From assembly GCA_037140375.1 (NCBI GenBank), contig JBAXER010000005.1, positions 6,644 to 70,643 on the forward strand: a stretch of DNA of 64,000 bases. Direction: 5' to 3'. Position numbers and translations under genes: made by a program. Positions 22,771 through 30,699 of this stretch are shown in pieces. The stretch is from WLMZ01 sp037140375 (GTDB taxonomy: Bacteria; Actinomycetota; Acidimicrobiia; Acidimicrobiales; Ilumatobacteraceae). Within the stretch, counting starts at the first letter, position 1. Each line of letters begins with the position of its first letter. The notes beneath the pieces are model-generated. The model was given only the letters and a program-made list of their open reading frames with translations. It did no database searches and was not told the DNA's origin.

Positions 22771-24165
22771 GTGAAAAGCACTCTCGAATCCCTAGAGGGA
22801 AACAAGGTCAAGCTGTCGGTCGCCGTTGACGAAACCGAGTTTGATCGCGATATTGACTCAGCATTCAAAAAGATCGCTCGCGAGGTGCGGTTGCCAGGCT
22901 TTCGAGCCGGCAAAGCTCCACGCAAAGTGCTCGAGGCTCGCATCGGCATTGCAGCCGCACGCGAGCAAGCGCTTCGCGATGGCGTGCCGAACTATTTGGC
23001 ACAGGCCGTGCGAGAGCACGATGTCGACCTCATCGCTACGCCCGAGATTGAAATCACCGGTGGCGAAGAGAGTGGTCCTATCTCGTTCGACGCAACGTGT
23101 GAGATCCGCCCCGAGGTCACCGTGCCCGGCTACGGCGGCTTGCGTGTCGAAGTGCCGGCCATCACCTGCACCGACGCCGACATCGACGCCGAGGTAAAAA
23201 AAGAACTCAGTCGTCAAGGCACCCTCGCCGATGTCGAGCGGGCCATCGCTCTCGGCGATCAGGTCACCCTCAACCTGCAGGGTCTGCGCAACGGCGAGCC
23301 TGTTGTTGGGCTCAACACCGAAGACTGGCTCTACGAAGTTGGCAAGGGTTGGGTTGCCGGCGGCTTCGACGATCAACTCGTTGGCGCCAAGGTCGGCGAC
23401 GACCTCACCTTCTCGCTCATTCCTAATGGCACCGAAGAGCCAGCCGATTTCGAAGTCACCATCAACAAGGTGCAAGAGCTCATCCTGCCCGAGTTCAACG
23501 ACGAGTGGGTCGACTCCAACGTCGCCGAATACGACACCGTTGCTGGCTGGCGCAGTGCACTGCACGACCGTCTCAGCGAAGCGCATCTCAATCAGGCTCG
23601 TAGTCAGATCGTCGATCGCGCCACATCGGCGTTGGCCGAGCTGGTCGACATTGAGCCACCAGAAGCAATGGTTCAAGGCGACCTGCAGGCTCGTGTGCAA
23701 AACACGGTGCAGCAGTTCCAGAGCCAAGGCATTGCGCTCGATCAGTGGCTGTCAGCTACCGGCCAAGATGCCAACAGCTTTGTCGAGGGCTTGCGCATTC
23801 AGTCGCTCAAGGCCGTGAAGGTCGATCTCGCTCTGCGTGCCGTCGCCGTTGCCGAAGACCTCTCCGTCGACGACGACGACTTCGAGCGTGAATTCGAGCG
23901 CATTGGCGTGCAGGTGCGTCAGCGCCCAGCGCAGGTGCGCAAGGCCTACGAGAAGAACGATGCGATGAGCGAACTTGGTGCTCAAATTCGCAAGACCAAG
24001 GCACTCGACTGGTTGCTGCATCATGTAGAGATCGTCGACCCCGCCGGTGAGATCATCGATAACGATGTGATTCTCGGACATGATCATGAGCACGATCATG
24101 ACCACGACCACGATCACGACCACGATGGTCATGACCACGACGATCACGACGATCACGATCACTAG
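22771..24165 (+). CDS. tig: trigger factor (ribosome-associated chaperone/prolyl isomerase) with His/Asp tail
   Basis: The 464-residue protein has the normal three-part layout. The N-terminal ribosome-binding domain has the signature LPGFRAGKAPRKVLEARIG. The FKBP-type prolyl isomerase domain runs from about residue 155 to 240 (GDQVTLNLQG, VGKGWVAGGFDDQLVGA). The helical C-terminal arms follow. It binds nascent chains at the exit tunnel. Start is GTG 22771. The last 28 residues (DNA 24079-24162) consist of 13 His, 13 Asp, one Glu and one Gly, an addition not found in ordinary trigger factors and reminiscent of the metal-binding tail of SlyD. The gene heads the tig-clpP-clpX series. Confidence 0.95.
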   Translation: MKSTLESLEGNKVKLSVAVDETEFDRDIDSAFKKIAREVRLPGFRAGKAPRKVLEARIGIAAAREQALRDGVPNYLAQAVREHDVDLIATPEIEITGGEESGPISFDATCEIRPEVTVPGYGGLRVEVPAITCTDADIDAEVKKELSRQGTLADVERAIALGDQVTLNLQGLRNGEPVVGLNTEDWLYEVGKGWVAGGFDDQLVGAKVGDDLTFSLIPNGTEEPADFEVTINKVQELILPEFNDEWVDSNVAEYDTVAGWRSALHDRLSEAHLNQARSQIVDRATSALAELVDIEPPEAMVQGDLQARVQNTVQQFQSQGIALDQWLSATGQDANSFVEGLRIQSLKAVKVDLALRAVAVAEDLSVDDDDFEREFERIGVQVRQRPAQVRKAYEKNDAMSELGAQIRKTKALDWLLHHVEIVDPAGEIIDNDVILGHDHEHDHDHDHDHDHDGHDHDDHDDHDH

Positions 24166-24176
24166 GAGAACTGGAA

Positions 24177-24818
24177 ATGAATCCAATGCGTGAACCCGTA
24201 CGTAACTACTACGTACCAAATGTGATCGAGACGACAAGCCGCGGCGAGCGTCACTCAGACCTGTACTCGCGCATGCTGCGCGAGAACATCATCTTCATCC
24301 CCACGGCCATTGATGACACGGTTGCCAACCTCGTCTGCGCACAACTCATTCACCTCGAGAGTGAGAACCCCGACAAGGACATCAGCATCTACATCAACAG
24401 CCCGGGTGGCGACATCACGGCGCTGTTTGCCATTTACGACACGATGCAGTTCATCAAGAACGACATCGCCACCATCTGCCTCGGACAGGCCGCTTCGGCC
24501 GCCGCAGTGCTGCTTGCTGCTGGCACCAAGGGCAAGCGGCTCGCACTGCCACACGCCCGCGTGTTGTTGCATCAGCCATGGGGCCAGGTTGGCTACGGTC
24601 AAGTCACCGACCTCGAGTTGGCGGCCAAAGAGATTCTGCGCATGCGCGACCTTCTCGAAGAAATCTTGGCCAAGCACACCGGCCAGACCGTCGAGAAAAT
24701 TCACGCCGATACGGACCGCGACTATGTGATTGAAGCGCCGCAGGCCGTCGAGTATGGCATTATCGATGAGGTAATTACATCTCGTTCCGCTGTCGACCGC
24801 TCCGGTCCAATTCGGTAA
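24177..24818 (+). CDS. clpP: ATP-dependent Clp protease proteolytic subunit
   Basis: This 213-residue serine protease subunit assembles into the ClpP barrel. The catalytic triad is visible: Ser107 in GQAASAAAVLL, His132 in VLLHQPWGQ and Asp182 in the DRDYVIEAPQA stretch. The ATG at 24177 follows AGGAGA with a short spacer and begins only 11 nt after the tig stop, indicating one operon. The clpX gene follows after 30 nt. The N-terminus (MNPMREPVRNYYVPNVIE) is longer than in E. coli and may be a processed propeptide. Only this one clpP copy is in the window. Actinobacteria often carry a second elsewhere. Confidence 0.96.
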   Translation: MNPMREPVRNYYVPNVIETTSRGERHSDLYSRMLRENIIFIPTAIDDTVANLVCAQLIHLESENPDKDISIYINSPGGDITALFAIYDTMQFIKNDIATICLGQAASAAAVLLAAGTKGKRLALPHARVLLHQPWGQVGYGQVTDLELAAKEILRMRDLLEEILAKHTGQTVEKIHADTDRDYVIEAPQAVEYGIIDEVITSRSAVDRSGPIR

Positions 24819-24848
24819 CGCACGCCAACCGATCCGGTAGGGGGAATA

Positions 24849-26132
24849 GTGGCGAAGTTTGGTGACACCGGCGAACTGCTGAAGTGTTCTTTTTGTGGCA
24901 AGTCCCAAAAGCAGGTCAAGAAGCTCATCGCCGGCCCTGGCGTGTACATCTGCGACGAGTGCATTGACCTCTGCAACGAGATCATCGAAGAAGAGCTCAC
25001 CGAGTCCAGCGAGCTTCGTTTCGAAGACCTGCCGACCCCCCGCGAGATTCGTTCGTTCCTCGACGAATACGTCGTTGGCCAAGACGACGCCAAGAAGATT
25101 TTGTCGGTCTCGGTGTACAACCACTACCGACGCATCCAGCACCAGCAGGTGCTCGGCGTTGGTCGCCGCGACGAAGTCGAACTCGCTAAGAGCAACATCT
25201 TGTTGCTCGGCCCCACCGGGTGCGGCAAGACCCACCTTGCGCAGACCCTGGCGCGCATGCTCAATGTGCCGTTCGCAGTTGCTGATGCAACAGCGCTCAC
25301 GGAGGCTGGCTATGTCGGCGAAGACGTTGAGAACATTTTGCTCAAGCTCATTCAGGCCGCCGACTTCGATGTGAAGAAGGCCGAGACGGGCATCATCTAC
25401 ATCGATGAGATCGACAAGATTGCGCGCAAGAGCGAGAACCCATCGATCACCCGCGACGTCAGCGGCGAGGGAGTGCAGCAGGCACTGCTGAAGATCCTCG
25501 AAGGCACGGTTGCGTCGGTGCCACCTCAGGGTGGGCGCAAGCATCCGCACCAAGAGTTCATTCAGATCGACACCACCAACGTGTTGTTCATTTGCGGCGG
25601 TGCTTTCTCGGGCCTCGAGCAGATCATCGAGCAACGCATCGGTCACAAGGGCATGGGCTTCAACAGCACGGTGCGCTCGAAGCAAGACCGCGATGCCGGC
25701 CAACTATTTGGCCAAGTGCTGCCCGAAGACCTGCTCAAGTTTGGCATGATCCCCGAGTTCATCGGCCGTCTGCCGATGGTTGGTGCCGTGCGCAGTCTTG
25801 ATCACGAGGCACTCGTCAAGATCCTCACCGAGCCCAAGAACTCGCTGGTCAAGCAGTATCACAAGGTCTTTGAGTTCGAAGATGTCGAGCTCGAATTCAC
25901 CCCTGAGGCGCTCATCGCGATTGCCGATCAGGCACTGCTGCGTGGCACTGGTGCTCGTGGCTTGCGGTCCATCGTCGAAGAGGTTCTGCTTAACACGATG
26001 TACGAACTTCCTGGCCGCACCGACATCGGTCGGGTCACCATCGACGAAGACACCGTCAAGAACAAGGTGAATCCCACGTTGGTTCCTCGCGAGCCCGTTC
26101 GCACCACGCGCCCACGCCGGGCCGCTTCCTGA
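24849..26132 (+). CDS. clpX: ATP-dependent Clp protease ATP-binding subunit ClpX
   Basis: The 427-residue AAA+ unfoldase feeds substrates into ClpP. The N-terminal C4 zinc domain is seen as LKCSFCGKSQ and YICDECIDLCNE. It is followed by Walker A GPTGCGKTHLAQ, Walker B IIYIDEIDK, the pore loop region EGTVASVPPQGGRKH, sensor 2 RGTGARGLRSIVEEV and an IGF-type loop region (EQRIGHKGMGF) for ClpP contact. Start is the GTG at 24849 after a GGGG-rich ribosome binding site. It follows clpP directly. In many actinobacteria valS comes next; here folC does. Confidence 0.97.
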   Translation: MAKFGDTGELLKCSFCGKSQKQVKKLIAGPGVYICDECIDLCNEIIEEELTESSELRFEDLPTPREIRSFLDEYVVGQDDAKKILSVSVYNHYRRIQHQQVLGVGRRDEVELAKSNILLLGPTGCGKTHLAQTLARMLNVPFAVADATALTEAGYVGEDVENILLKLIQAADFDVKKAETGIIYIDEIDKIARKSENPSITRDVSGEGVQQALLKILEGTVASVPPQGGRKHPHQEFIQIDTTNVLFICGGAFSGLEQIIEQRIGHKGMGFNSTVRSKQDRDAGQLFGQVLPEDLLKFGMIPEFIGRLPMVGAVRSLDHEALVKILTEPKNSLVKQYHKVFEFEDVELEFTPEALIAIADQALLRGTGARGLRSIVEEVLLNTMYELPGRTDIGRVTIDEDTVKNKVNPTLVPREPVRTTRPRRAAS

Positions 26133-26185
26133 TTCTTCGTTTCTGGCCTGCGGGCATCGCCTCGCACCCATAGGGTTGTCATCAC

Positions 26186-27484
26186 ATGAACTACGCCGAC
26201 GCTCTTGCATACCTCGACGCGCACGCCACGTACGAAAAGACGGGTCTGATCGACTCGCCATCGTTGGCCACCATTGAGCGACTCATGTCGGTGATGGGCG
26301 ACCCGCAGACCACGTATCCGGTCATTCACATCACCGGCACCAATGGCAAGGGTTCCACCTCGCAGATGATCACCCGCTTGCTGATGGCGCACGGTCTCAC
26401 GGTGGGTACCTTCTCGAGTCCCCATCTCGAGCGCATCAACGAACGCATGACCTACAACTGCGAGCCAATCAGCGACGAAGAGTTCGGCGACCAAGTGGGC
26501 GCTGTCGCCGATCTCGAGGTGCTTGCGGGAGTGCGACCGAGCTATTTCGAGATCACTACCGCTGCCGCGTTTCGTTGGTTCAGTGACATCGCCGTCGACG
26601 TTGCCGTGGTCGAAGTTGGCTTGCTCGGGCGCTGGGACTCAACCAACGTGGTCGACGCTCAGGTCGCTGTCGTCACCAACGTTGCGCTCGATCACACCGA
26701 GTTTGCTGGCCCCACCAAGGCCGATATTGCCCGCGAGAAAGCCGGCATTGTCAAGCCCAACAGTGCGGTCATCATCGGCGAGACCGACCCAGATCTCGTC
26801 GAGATTTTCCGGTCGGGGGGCGGCGCTGTTGTGTTCGAGCGCGGCGAGCAGTTCGACTGCATCGAGAACCAACTTGCGGTTGGCGGTCGACTCGTCGACC
26901 TGCGCACTCAAACCACGGTGTACTCCGATGTGTTCGTGCCGTTACATGGCCAGCATCAAGGCGACAACGCAGCGGTAGCGCTTGCGGCGGTCGAGGCGTT
27001 CTTTGCTTCGCCAGTGCCTGAAGAGCTCGTGGTCGAGGCCTTTTCGAACGTGCAGATGCCTGGCCGATTCGAGGTACTCAATCACCTTCCGTTGGTCATC
27101 GTCGATGGGGCGCACAACCCTGCTGGCGCCGACACCTGTGCGCAGGTGTTCTTCGAAGACTTTCACCCTGAGGGTCGGCGCATCTTGATCGTTGGTTGCT
27201 TGCGCGGCCGCGATCCAGCGCAGCTGCTTGGTGCGCTGCGCGCCGAAGAGTACGACGTGGTCATCTGCTGCACTGCTCCATCGCCGCGTGGTCTGGCGGT
27301 GAAGGAGTTGGCAGCGATCGCTCGCAGCGTGGGTTGCGACGATGTGTACGAAGTTGCGTCCGTGTCGGCAGCGTGCCAGCGTGCACTCGACATTGCTTCC
27401 GTCGACGACGCAATCGTGGTGTCGGGCTCGATGTACGTGGTGGGCGAGGCTCGTCCGTACATGATCACTCGTCGCATCGCCTAG
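26186..27484 (+). CDS. folC: bifunctional dihydrofolate synthase / folylpolyglutamate synthase
   Basis: The 432-residue Mur-ligase-fold enzyme adds glutamate to dihydropteroate and to folates with ATP. The P-loop HITGTNGKGSTSQM lies near residue 50. The FPGS signature FSSPHLERINERM follows, then the carbamylated-Lys region AREKAGIVK, and VDGAHNPAGADTC in the C-terminal ligase domain. Start is the ATG at 26186, 53 nt after clpX on the same strand. The last portion (GCLRGRDPAQLLGALRAEEYD) matches the family end. It is followed by ndk, so folate and nucleotide metabolism genes are adjacent, as is usual in actinobacteria. Confidence 0.94.
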   Translation: MNYADALAYLDAHATYEKTGLIDSPSLATIERLMSVMGDPQTTYPVIHITGTNGKGSTSQMITRLLMAHGLTVGTFSSPHLERINERMTYNCEPISDEEFGDQVGAVADLEVLAGVRPSYFEITTAAAFRWFSDIAVDVAVVEVGLLGRWDSTNVVDAQVAVVTNVALDHTEFAGPTKADIAREKAGIVKPNSAVIIGETDPDLVEIFRSGGGAVVFERGEQFDCIENQLAVGGRLVDLRTQTTVYSDVFVPLHGQHQGDNAAVALAAVEAFFASPVPEELVVEAFSNVQMPGRFEVLNHLPLVIVDGAHNPAGADTCAQVFFEDFHPEGRRILIVGCLRGRDPAQLLGALRAEEYDVVICCTAPSPRGLAVKELAAIARSVGCDDVYEVASVSAACQRALDIASVDDAIVVSGSMYVVGEARPYMITRRIA

Positions 27485-27563
27485 GCCGCCGGCGCGGCGA
27501 TTGCCGTTGCCGAGTCGCTGCTGCGGTAGGCGAACTGGCTGCGGCGCCGTAGCCTTTGGCTCC

Positions 27564-27974
27564 ATGTCTGATCGCACTCTCGTCCTCCTCAAGCCCGATG
27601 CCGTCGAACGCGGTTTGATCGGCCAGATCACCTCGCGTTTCGAGGCCAAGAACCTCACTATCGCGGCGATGGAACTTCGTCAGCTCGACAGCGAGATTCT
27701 CGCTCGTCACTACGAAGAGCATCAGGGCAAGGGCTTCTACGGCGAACTCGTTGAGTTCATGTCCCGCGGACCAGTAGTTGCCATGGTCATCGAGGGTCCC
27801 GAAGACACATGGGAAGTCGTGCGCACACTTGTTGGCGCCACCAACCCTCGCAAGGCGGCCCCGGGCACCATTCGTGGCGACCTCGGCATCTTGTTCACCG
27901 AAAACTTGGTTCACGGCAGCGATTCACTCGAGTCGGCACAGCGCGAAATCGGCATTTTCTTCCCGAATCTGTAA
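27564..27974 (+). CDS. ndk: nucleoside diphosphate kinase
   Basis: This 136-residue enzyme equalises NTP and NDP pools by a phosphohistidine ping-pong mechanism. It opens TLVLLKPDAVERGLIG and has the active-site His117 in NLVHGSDSLESA, with Arg104 in GTIRGDLG. The length matches the bacterial family (about 135-140). ATG 27564 fixes the canonical MSDRTLVLLKP start. It lies between folC and mreB on the same strand. Confidence 0.97.
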   Translation: MSDRTLVLLKPDAVERGLIGQITSRFEAKNLTIAAMELRQLDSEILARHYEEHQGKGFYGELVEFMSRGPVVAMVIEGPEDTWEVVRTLVGATNPRKAAPGTIRGDLGILFTENLVHGSDSLESAQREIGIFFPNL

Positions 27975-28034
27975 CAATCCGCGAGTCCGCTACGATGATC
28001 GGGAACGGCGCCGCCGCTTCGGAAGGTTTTTCCC

Positions 28035-29069
28035 ATGGCACGTAACAATCCGCTTGCCCTTGGCCGTGACCTTGCCATCGATTTGGGCACCGCGAACACG
28101 CTGATTTATGCGCGTGGGCAGGGCATCGTGCTCAACGAACCGTCAGTCGTGGCGCTCAACGTAAACGATGGTCGCCCAGTCGCAGTGGGCTTCGAAGCCA
28201 AGCGCATGATGGGCCGCACTCCTGGCCATATCAAAGTGGTGCGTCCACTGAAAGACGGCGTCATCGCCGACTTCGATGTGTGCGAAAAGATGCTGCGCTA
28301 TTTCATTCAAAAGGTGCATGCCAGCAAGTGGAGCAAGCCGCGCATGGTGATCTGCGTTCCTTCGGGCATCACCGGAGTCGAGCAACGCGCCGTGCAAGAT
28401 GCAGCCGAGTTTGCTGGTGCTCGCAAGCCCGTGCACATCATCGAAGAACCAATGGCTGCCGCTATCGGCGCCGACCTTCCGGTGCATGAACCCAGCGGCA
28501 ACATGATCGTCGACATTGGTGGCGGCACCACCGAGGTCGCAGTGATTTCGCTCGGTGGCATCGTTACCGCTCAGTCGGTTCGAGTCGCTGGCGACGAACT
28601 CGACGACGCCATCTTGCAGTACCTCAAAAAGGAGTTCTCGCTGGCCGTTGGCGAGCGCACCGCCGAGGAAATCAAGATCCATATGGGATCTGCGTGGCCG
28701 CTCGACATCGAGCTCACCGCCGACATTCGTGGCCGCGACCTCATCAGCGGCCTACCACGCACGCTCGAGATCACCACCGAGCAGGTGCGCGAAGCCATCG
28801 CCGAGCCGGTTTCTGCCATTGTTGACGCCGTGAAGACCACGCTCGACAAAACACCCCCCGAGTTGGCAGCCGACATCATGCAGCAAGGCATCACCATTAC
28901 TGGTGGCGGCGCCTTGCTTGCTGGTCTCGATCAGCGCTTGTCACACGAAACGGGTATGCCCATTCATATCGCTGCAGAGCCGCTGTACAGCGTTGTTATC
29001 GGCTCCGGACGTGCGCTCGAGAACATCGACGCGATGCGCGGCTTGCTGTCACAGAGTGGCGACGACTAG
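28035..29069 (+). CDS. mreB: rod shape-determining protein MreB (bacterial actin)
   Basis: The 344-residue actin homologue polymerises under the membrane and guides lateral wall synthesis. It shows phosphate-1 motif IDLGTANTLIY, the connecting segment VCVPSG-type ICVPSGITGVEQRAV, phosphate-2 motif VDIGGGTTEVAVIS, and adenosine motif ITGGGALLAGLDQ. Length is typical. It opens the elongasome cluster mreB-mreC-mreD-mrdA-rodA, implying rod-shaped growth, which is notable because many actinobacteria that grow at the tips have reduced or lost this system. Confidence 0.97.
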   Translation: MARNNPLALGRDLAIDLGTANTLIYARGQGIVLNEPSVVALNVNDGRPVAVGFEAKRMMGRTPGHIKVVRPLKDGVIADFDVCEKMLRYFIQKVHASKWSKPRMVICVPSGITGVEQRAVQDAAEFAGARKPVHIIEEPMAAAIGADLPVHEPSGNMIVDIGGGTTEVAVISLGGIVTAQSVRVAGDELDDAILQYLKKEFSLAVGERTAEEIKIHMGSAWPLDIELTADIRGRDLISGLPRTLEITTEQVREAIAEPVSAIVDAVKTTLDKTPPELAADIMQQGITITGGGALLAGLDQRLSHETGMPIHIAAEPLYSVVIGSGRALENIDAMRGLLSQSGDD

Positions 29070-29090
29070 TCGTCACCAGTTCTCACTACT

Positions 29091-30128
29091 GTGCCCATCT
29101 ATTCGGTCAGTCGCCGCCGCGCCATTGTGTTGTTGGTGCTGTCGTCAGTGCTGCTGCTCACTATCGACCTTCGCGGTAACCCCGTCATCGACGGTGCCCG
29201 CTCGTTGTTCGCCAGCGTGCTCTCGCCATTCGAAACGGCGGGGCGTGTTATCTCGACCCCCCTTCGCAACGCATGGAATGGGGCCACGAGCTATCACGAT
29301 CTCGAGCGTGAGAACGAACGCCTGCACGACGAGATCGCTCGCCAGCGAGGCGATCAACTCACAGCGCGCGCCATCGTGTCTGAATACCAAGAACTGCTCA
29401 CGCTCAACGGCCTCACCGCGCAGTACCCAACGGTCACGGCTCGCGTGGTGGGCGCTTCGCCGGGCAACTTCAGCCAGACAGTCGAAATCGACCGCGGCAG
29501 CAACGACGGCATTCTGGTGGGCATGGTCGTGGTGAACAACGCTGGCCTCGTGGGCAAAATCACGACGGTCTACGACAACCGCAGCGTGGTGATGCTCGCC
29601 AACGATTCCGAGTATGCAATCGAGGCAAAGGTCTCGGCGGGCGGAGAACTGGTGTCGCCGTCAGCGGGCACGTCTACCTCGCTCAGCACGCCAACAACGC
29701 TGAACCCGTCGACCACAACGACGGCCGTCGGCTCGCCGCAGGTCGGTCTTGCGGCCACGACCACGACCAGCACGGTGCCAGCGACAACAACGACCACTAC
29801 TTCGCCGAAGCCCTCTGGGGTGACCACCACAACGGTTCGCGTCGACCAGCACGACACGGGCGCCTTCGAAGGGCGAGGCAAGGGCCGTCTTCCAGCGATG
29901 AGGTTCGTGGCCGAAAGCGCCATCAGGGTTGGCTCCGTGGTGTCCACCACCGGTGGCTCGAAGAGCTTGGCGCCACCCGACATCATCATTGGCGAGGTCA
30001 TCAACATCGTGCGTCGAGCTGGCTCGGCTGGGCCGTTGCTTGAGATCAGGCTTGCTGCGAACCTGGCGCAGTTGAACTTCGTGCAGGTCGTGCGGTACCG
30101 GCCACCATCAGAAGTCCCGCAAGGCTGA
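29091..30128 (+). CDS. mreC: rod shape-determining protein MreC with Thr-rich insertion
   Basis: The 345-residue bitopic periplasmic scaffold protein has one N-terminal membrane helix (AIVLLVLSSVLLLTI), a coiled coil (YHDLERENERLHDEIARQRG) and the beta-barrel MreC domain (ARVVGASPGNFSQTVEIDRG, DGILVGMVVVNNAGLVGKI). That domain is interrupted after VSAGGELVSP by about 65 residues of Thr/Ser/Val low-complexity sequence (roughly residues 190-255) before it resumes at RVGSVVSTTGGSKSLAPPDI. Start is GTG 29091, 21 nt after mreB. Such an insertion is probably a flexible loop outside the membrane. Confidence 0.93.
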   Translation: MPIYSVSRRRAIVLLVLSSVLLLTIDLRGNPVIDGARSLFASVLSPFETAGRVISTPLRNAWNGATSYHDLERENERLHDEIARQRGDQLTARAIVSEYQELLTLNGLTAQYPTVTARVVGASPGNFSQTVEIDRGSNDGILVGMVVVNNAGLVGKITTVYDNRSVVMLANDSEYAIEAKVSAGGELVSPSAGTSTSLSTPTTLNPSTTTTAVGSPQVGLAATTTTSTVPATTTTTTSPKPSGVTTTTVRVDQHDTGAFEGRGKGRLPAMRFVAESAIRVGSVVSTTGGSKSLAPPDIIIGEVINIVRRAGSAGPLLEIRLAANLAQLNFVQVVRYRPPSEVPQG

Positions 30129-30129
30129 C

Positions 30130-30654
30130 GTGGAAGCGCTTCTTCGTCGCCCAATCTTTCGGGTCGCTCCGGTAGCGCTGATGTTGATCGCGCTGCAGCG
30201 CGTAGCTATCGGCGACATCCGTTTTTGGGGTGTGGCTCCGCAGATCGTGCTTGCCTTTTGCGCGTCGGCTGGTATCGCCGGCGGCGCAGATCGCGGCGCC
30301 TGGATGGGCTTCGTAGTGGGGCTGATGTTCGACCTTGGCACCGGTTCATTGCTCGGTCAGCACGCCCTGGCCTACGGGTTGGCCGGCTACACGGCGGGCC
30401 TCGTGAATGTTGTGGCGGTCGACCCCCATTGGTGGCTCTCGATGCTGTTTGTGGGTCTTGGTAGCGCCGTGGGTGAGTTCACGGTTCCCGTGGTGAAGAC
30501 ATTCGTGAGCGATGGGGGATGGCACGGCGAACGGTTGTCGTCGATTCTGCCGGTCGTGGCGATCAGCAGCGCGATGCTGTCGTTCGTATTCATGCCGTTG
30601 GGTCGTTGGTCGTTAGCGATTCGAAAGAAGACCTGGAAGGCGCCAGCCGCATGA
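30130..30654 (+). CDS. mreD: rod shape-determining protein MreD
   Basis: This 174-residue integral membrane protein has five to six predicted helices and sits where mreD is expected: its GTG at 30130 follows the mreC stop by one base. It opens VEALLRRPIFRVAPVALMLIALQ. A family-like acidic stretch FDLGTGSLLGQHALAYGL is visible in the middle. MreD is weakly conserved, so the assignment rests on position, length and topology. It links MreC with the RodA-PBP2 synthase. Confidence 0.9.
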   Translation: MEALLRRPIFRVAPVALMLIALQRVAIGDIRFWGVAPQIVLAFCASAGIAGGADRGAWMGFVVGLMFDLGTGSLLGQHALAYGLAGYTAGLVNVVAVDPHWWLSMLFVGLGSAVGEFTVPVVKTFVSDGGWHGERLSSILPVVAISSAMLSFVFMPLGRWSLAIRKKTWKAPAA

Positions 30655-30699
30655 CCATGGCGCGCCCTACGTCGACCACGCACAGGCCAGAATGTCGCC

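Noticed and set aside
22771..24165. SlyD-type prolyl isomerase because of the His-rich tail
   Set aside because: The N-terminal ribosome-binding signature, total length of 464 residues and C-terminal arms are those of trigger factor.
24255..25703. Long open frame (482 codons) antisense to clpP and clpX
   Set aside because: It mirrors the codon pattern of two well-established genes in GC-rich DNA. The product has no recognisable motif and the start and end have no gene context.
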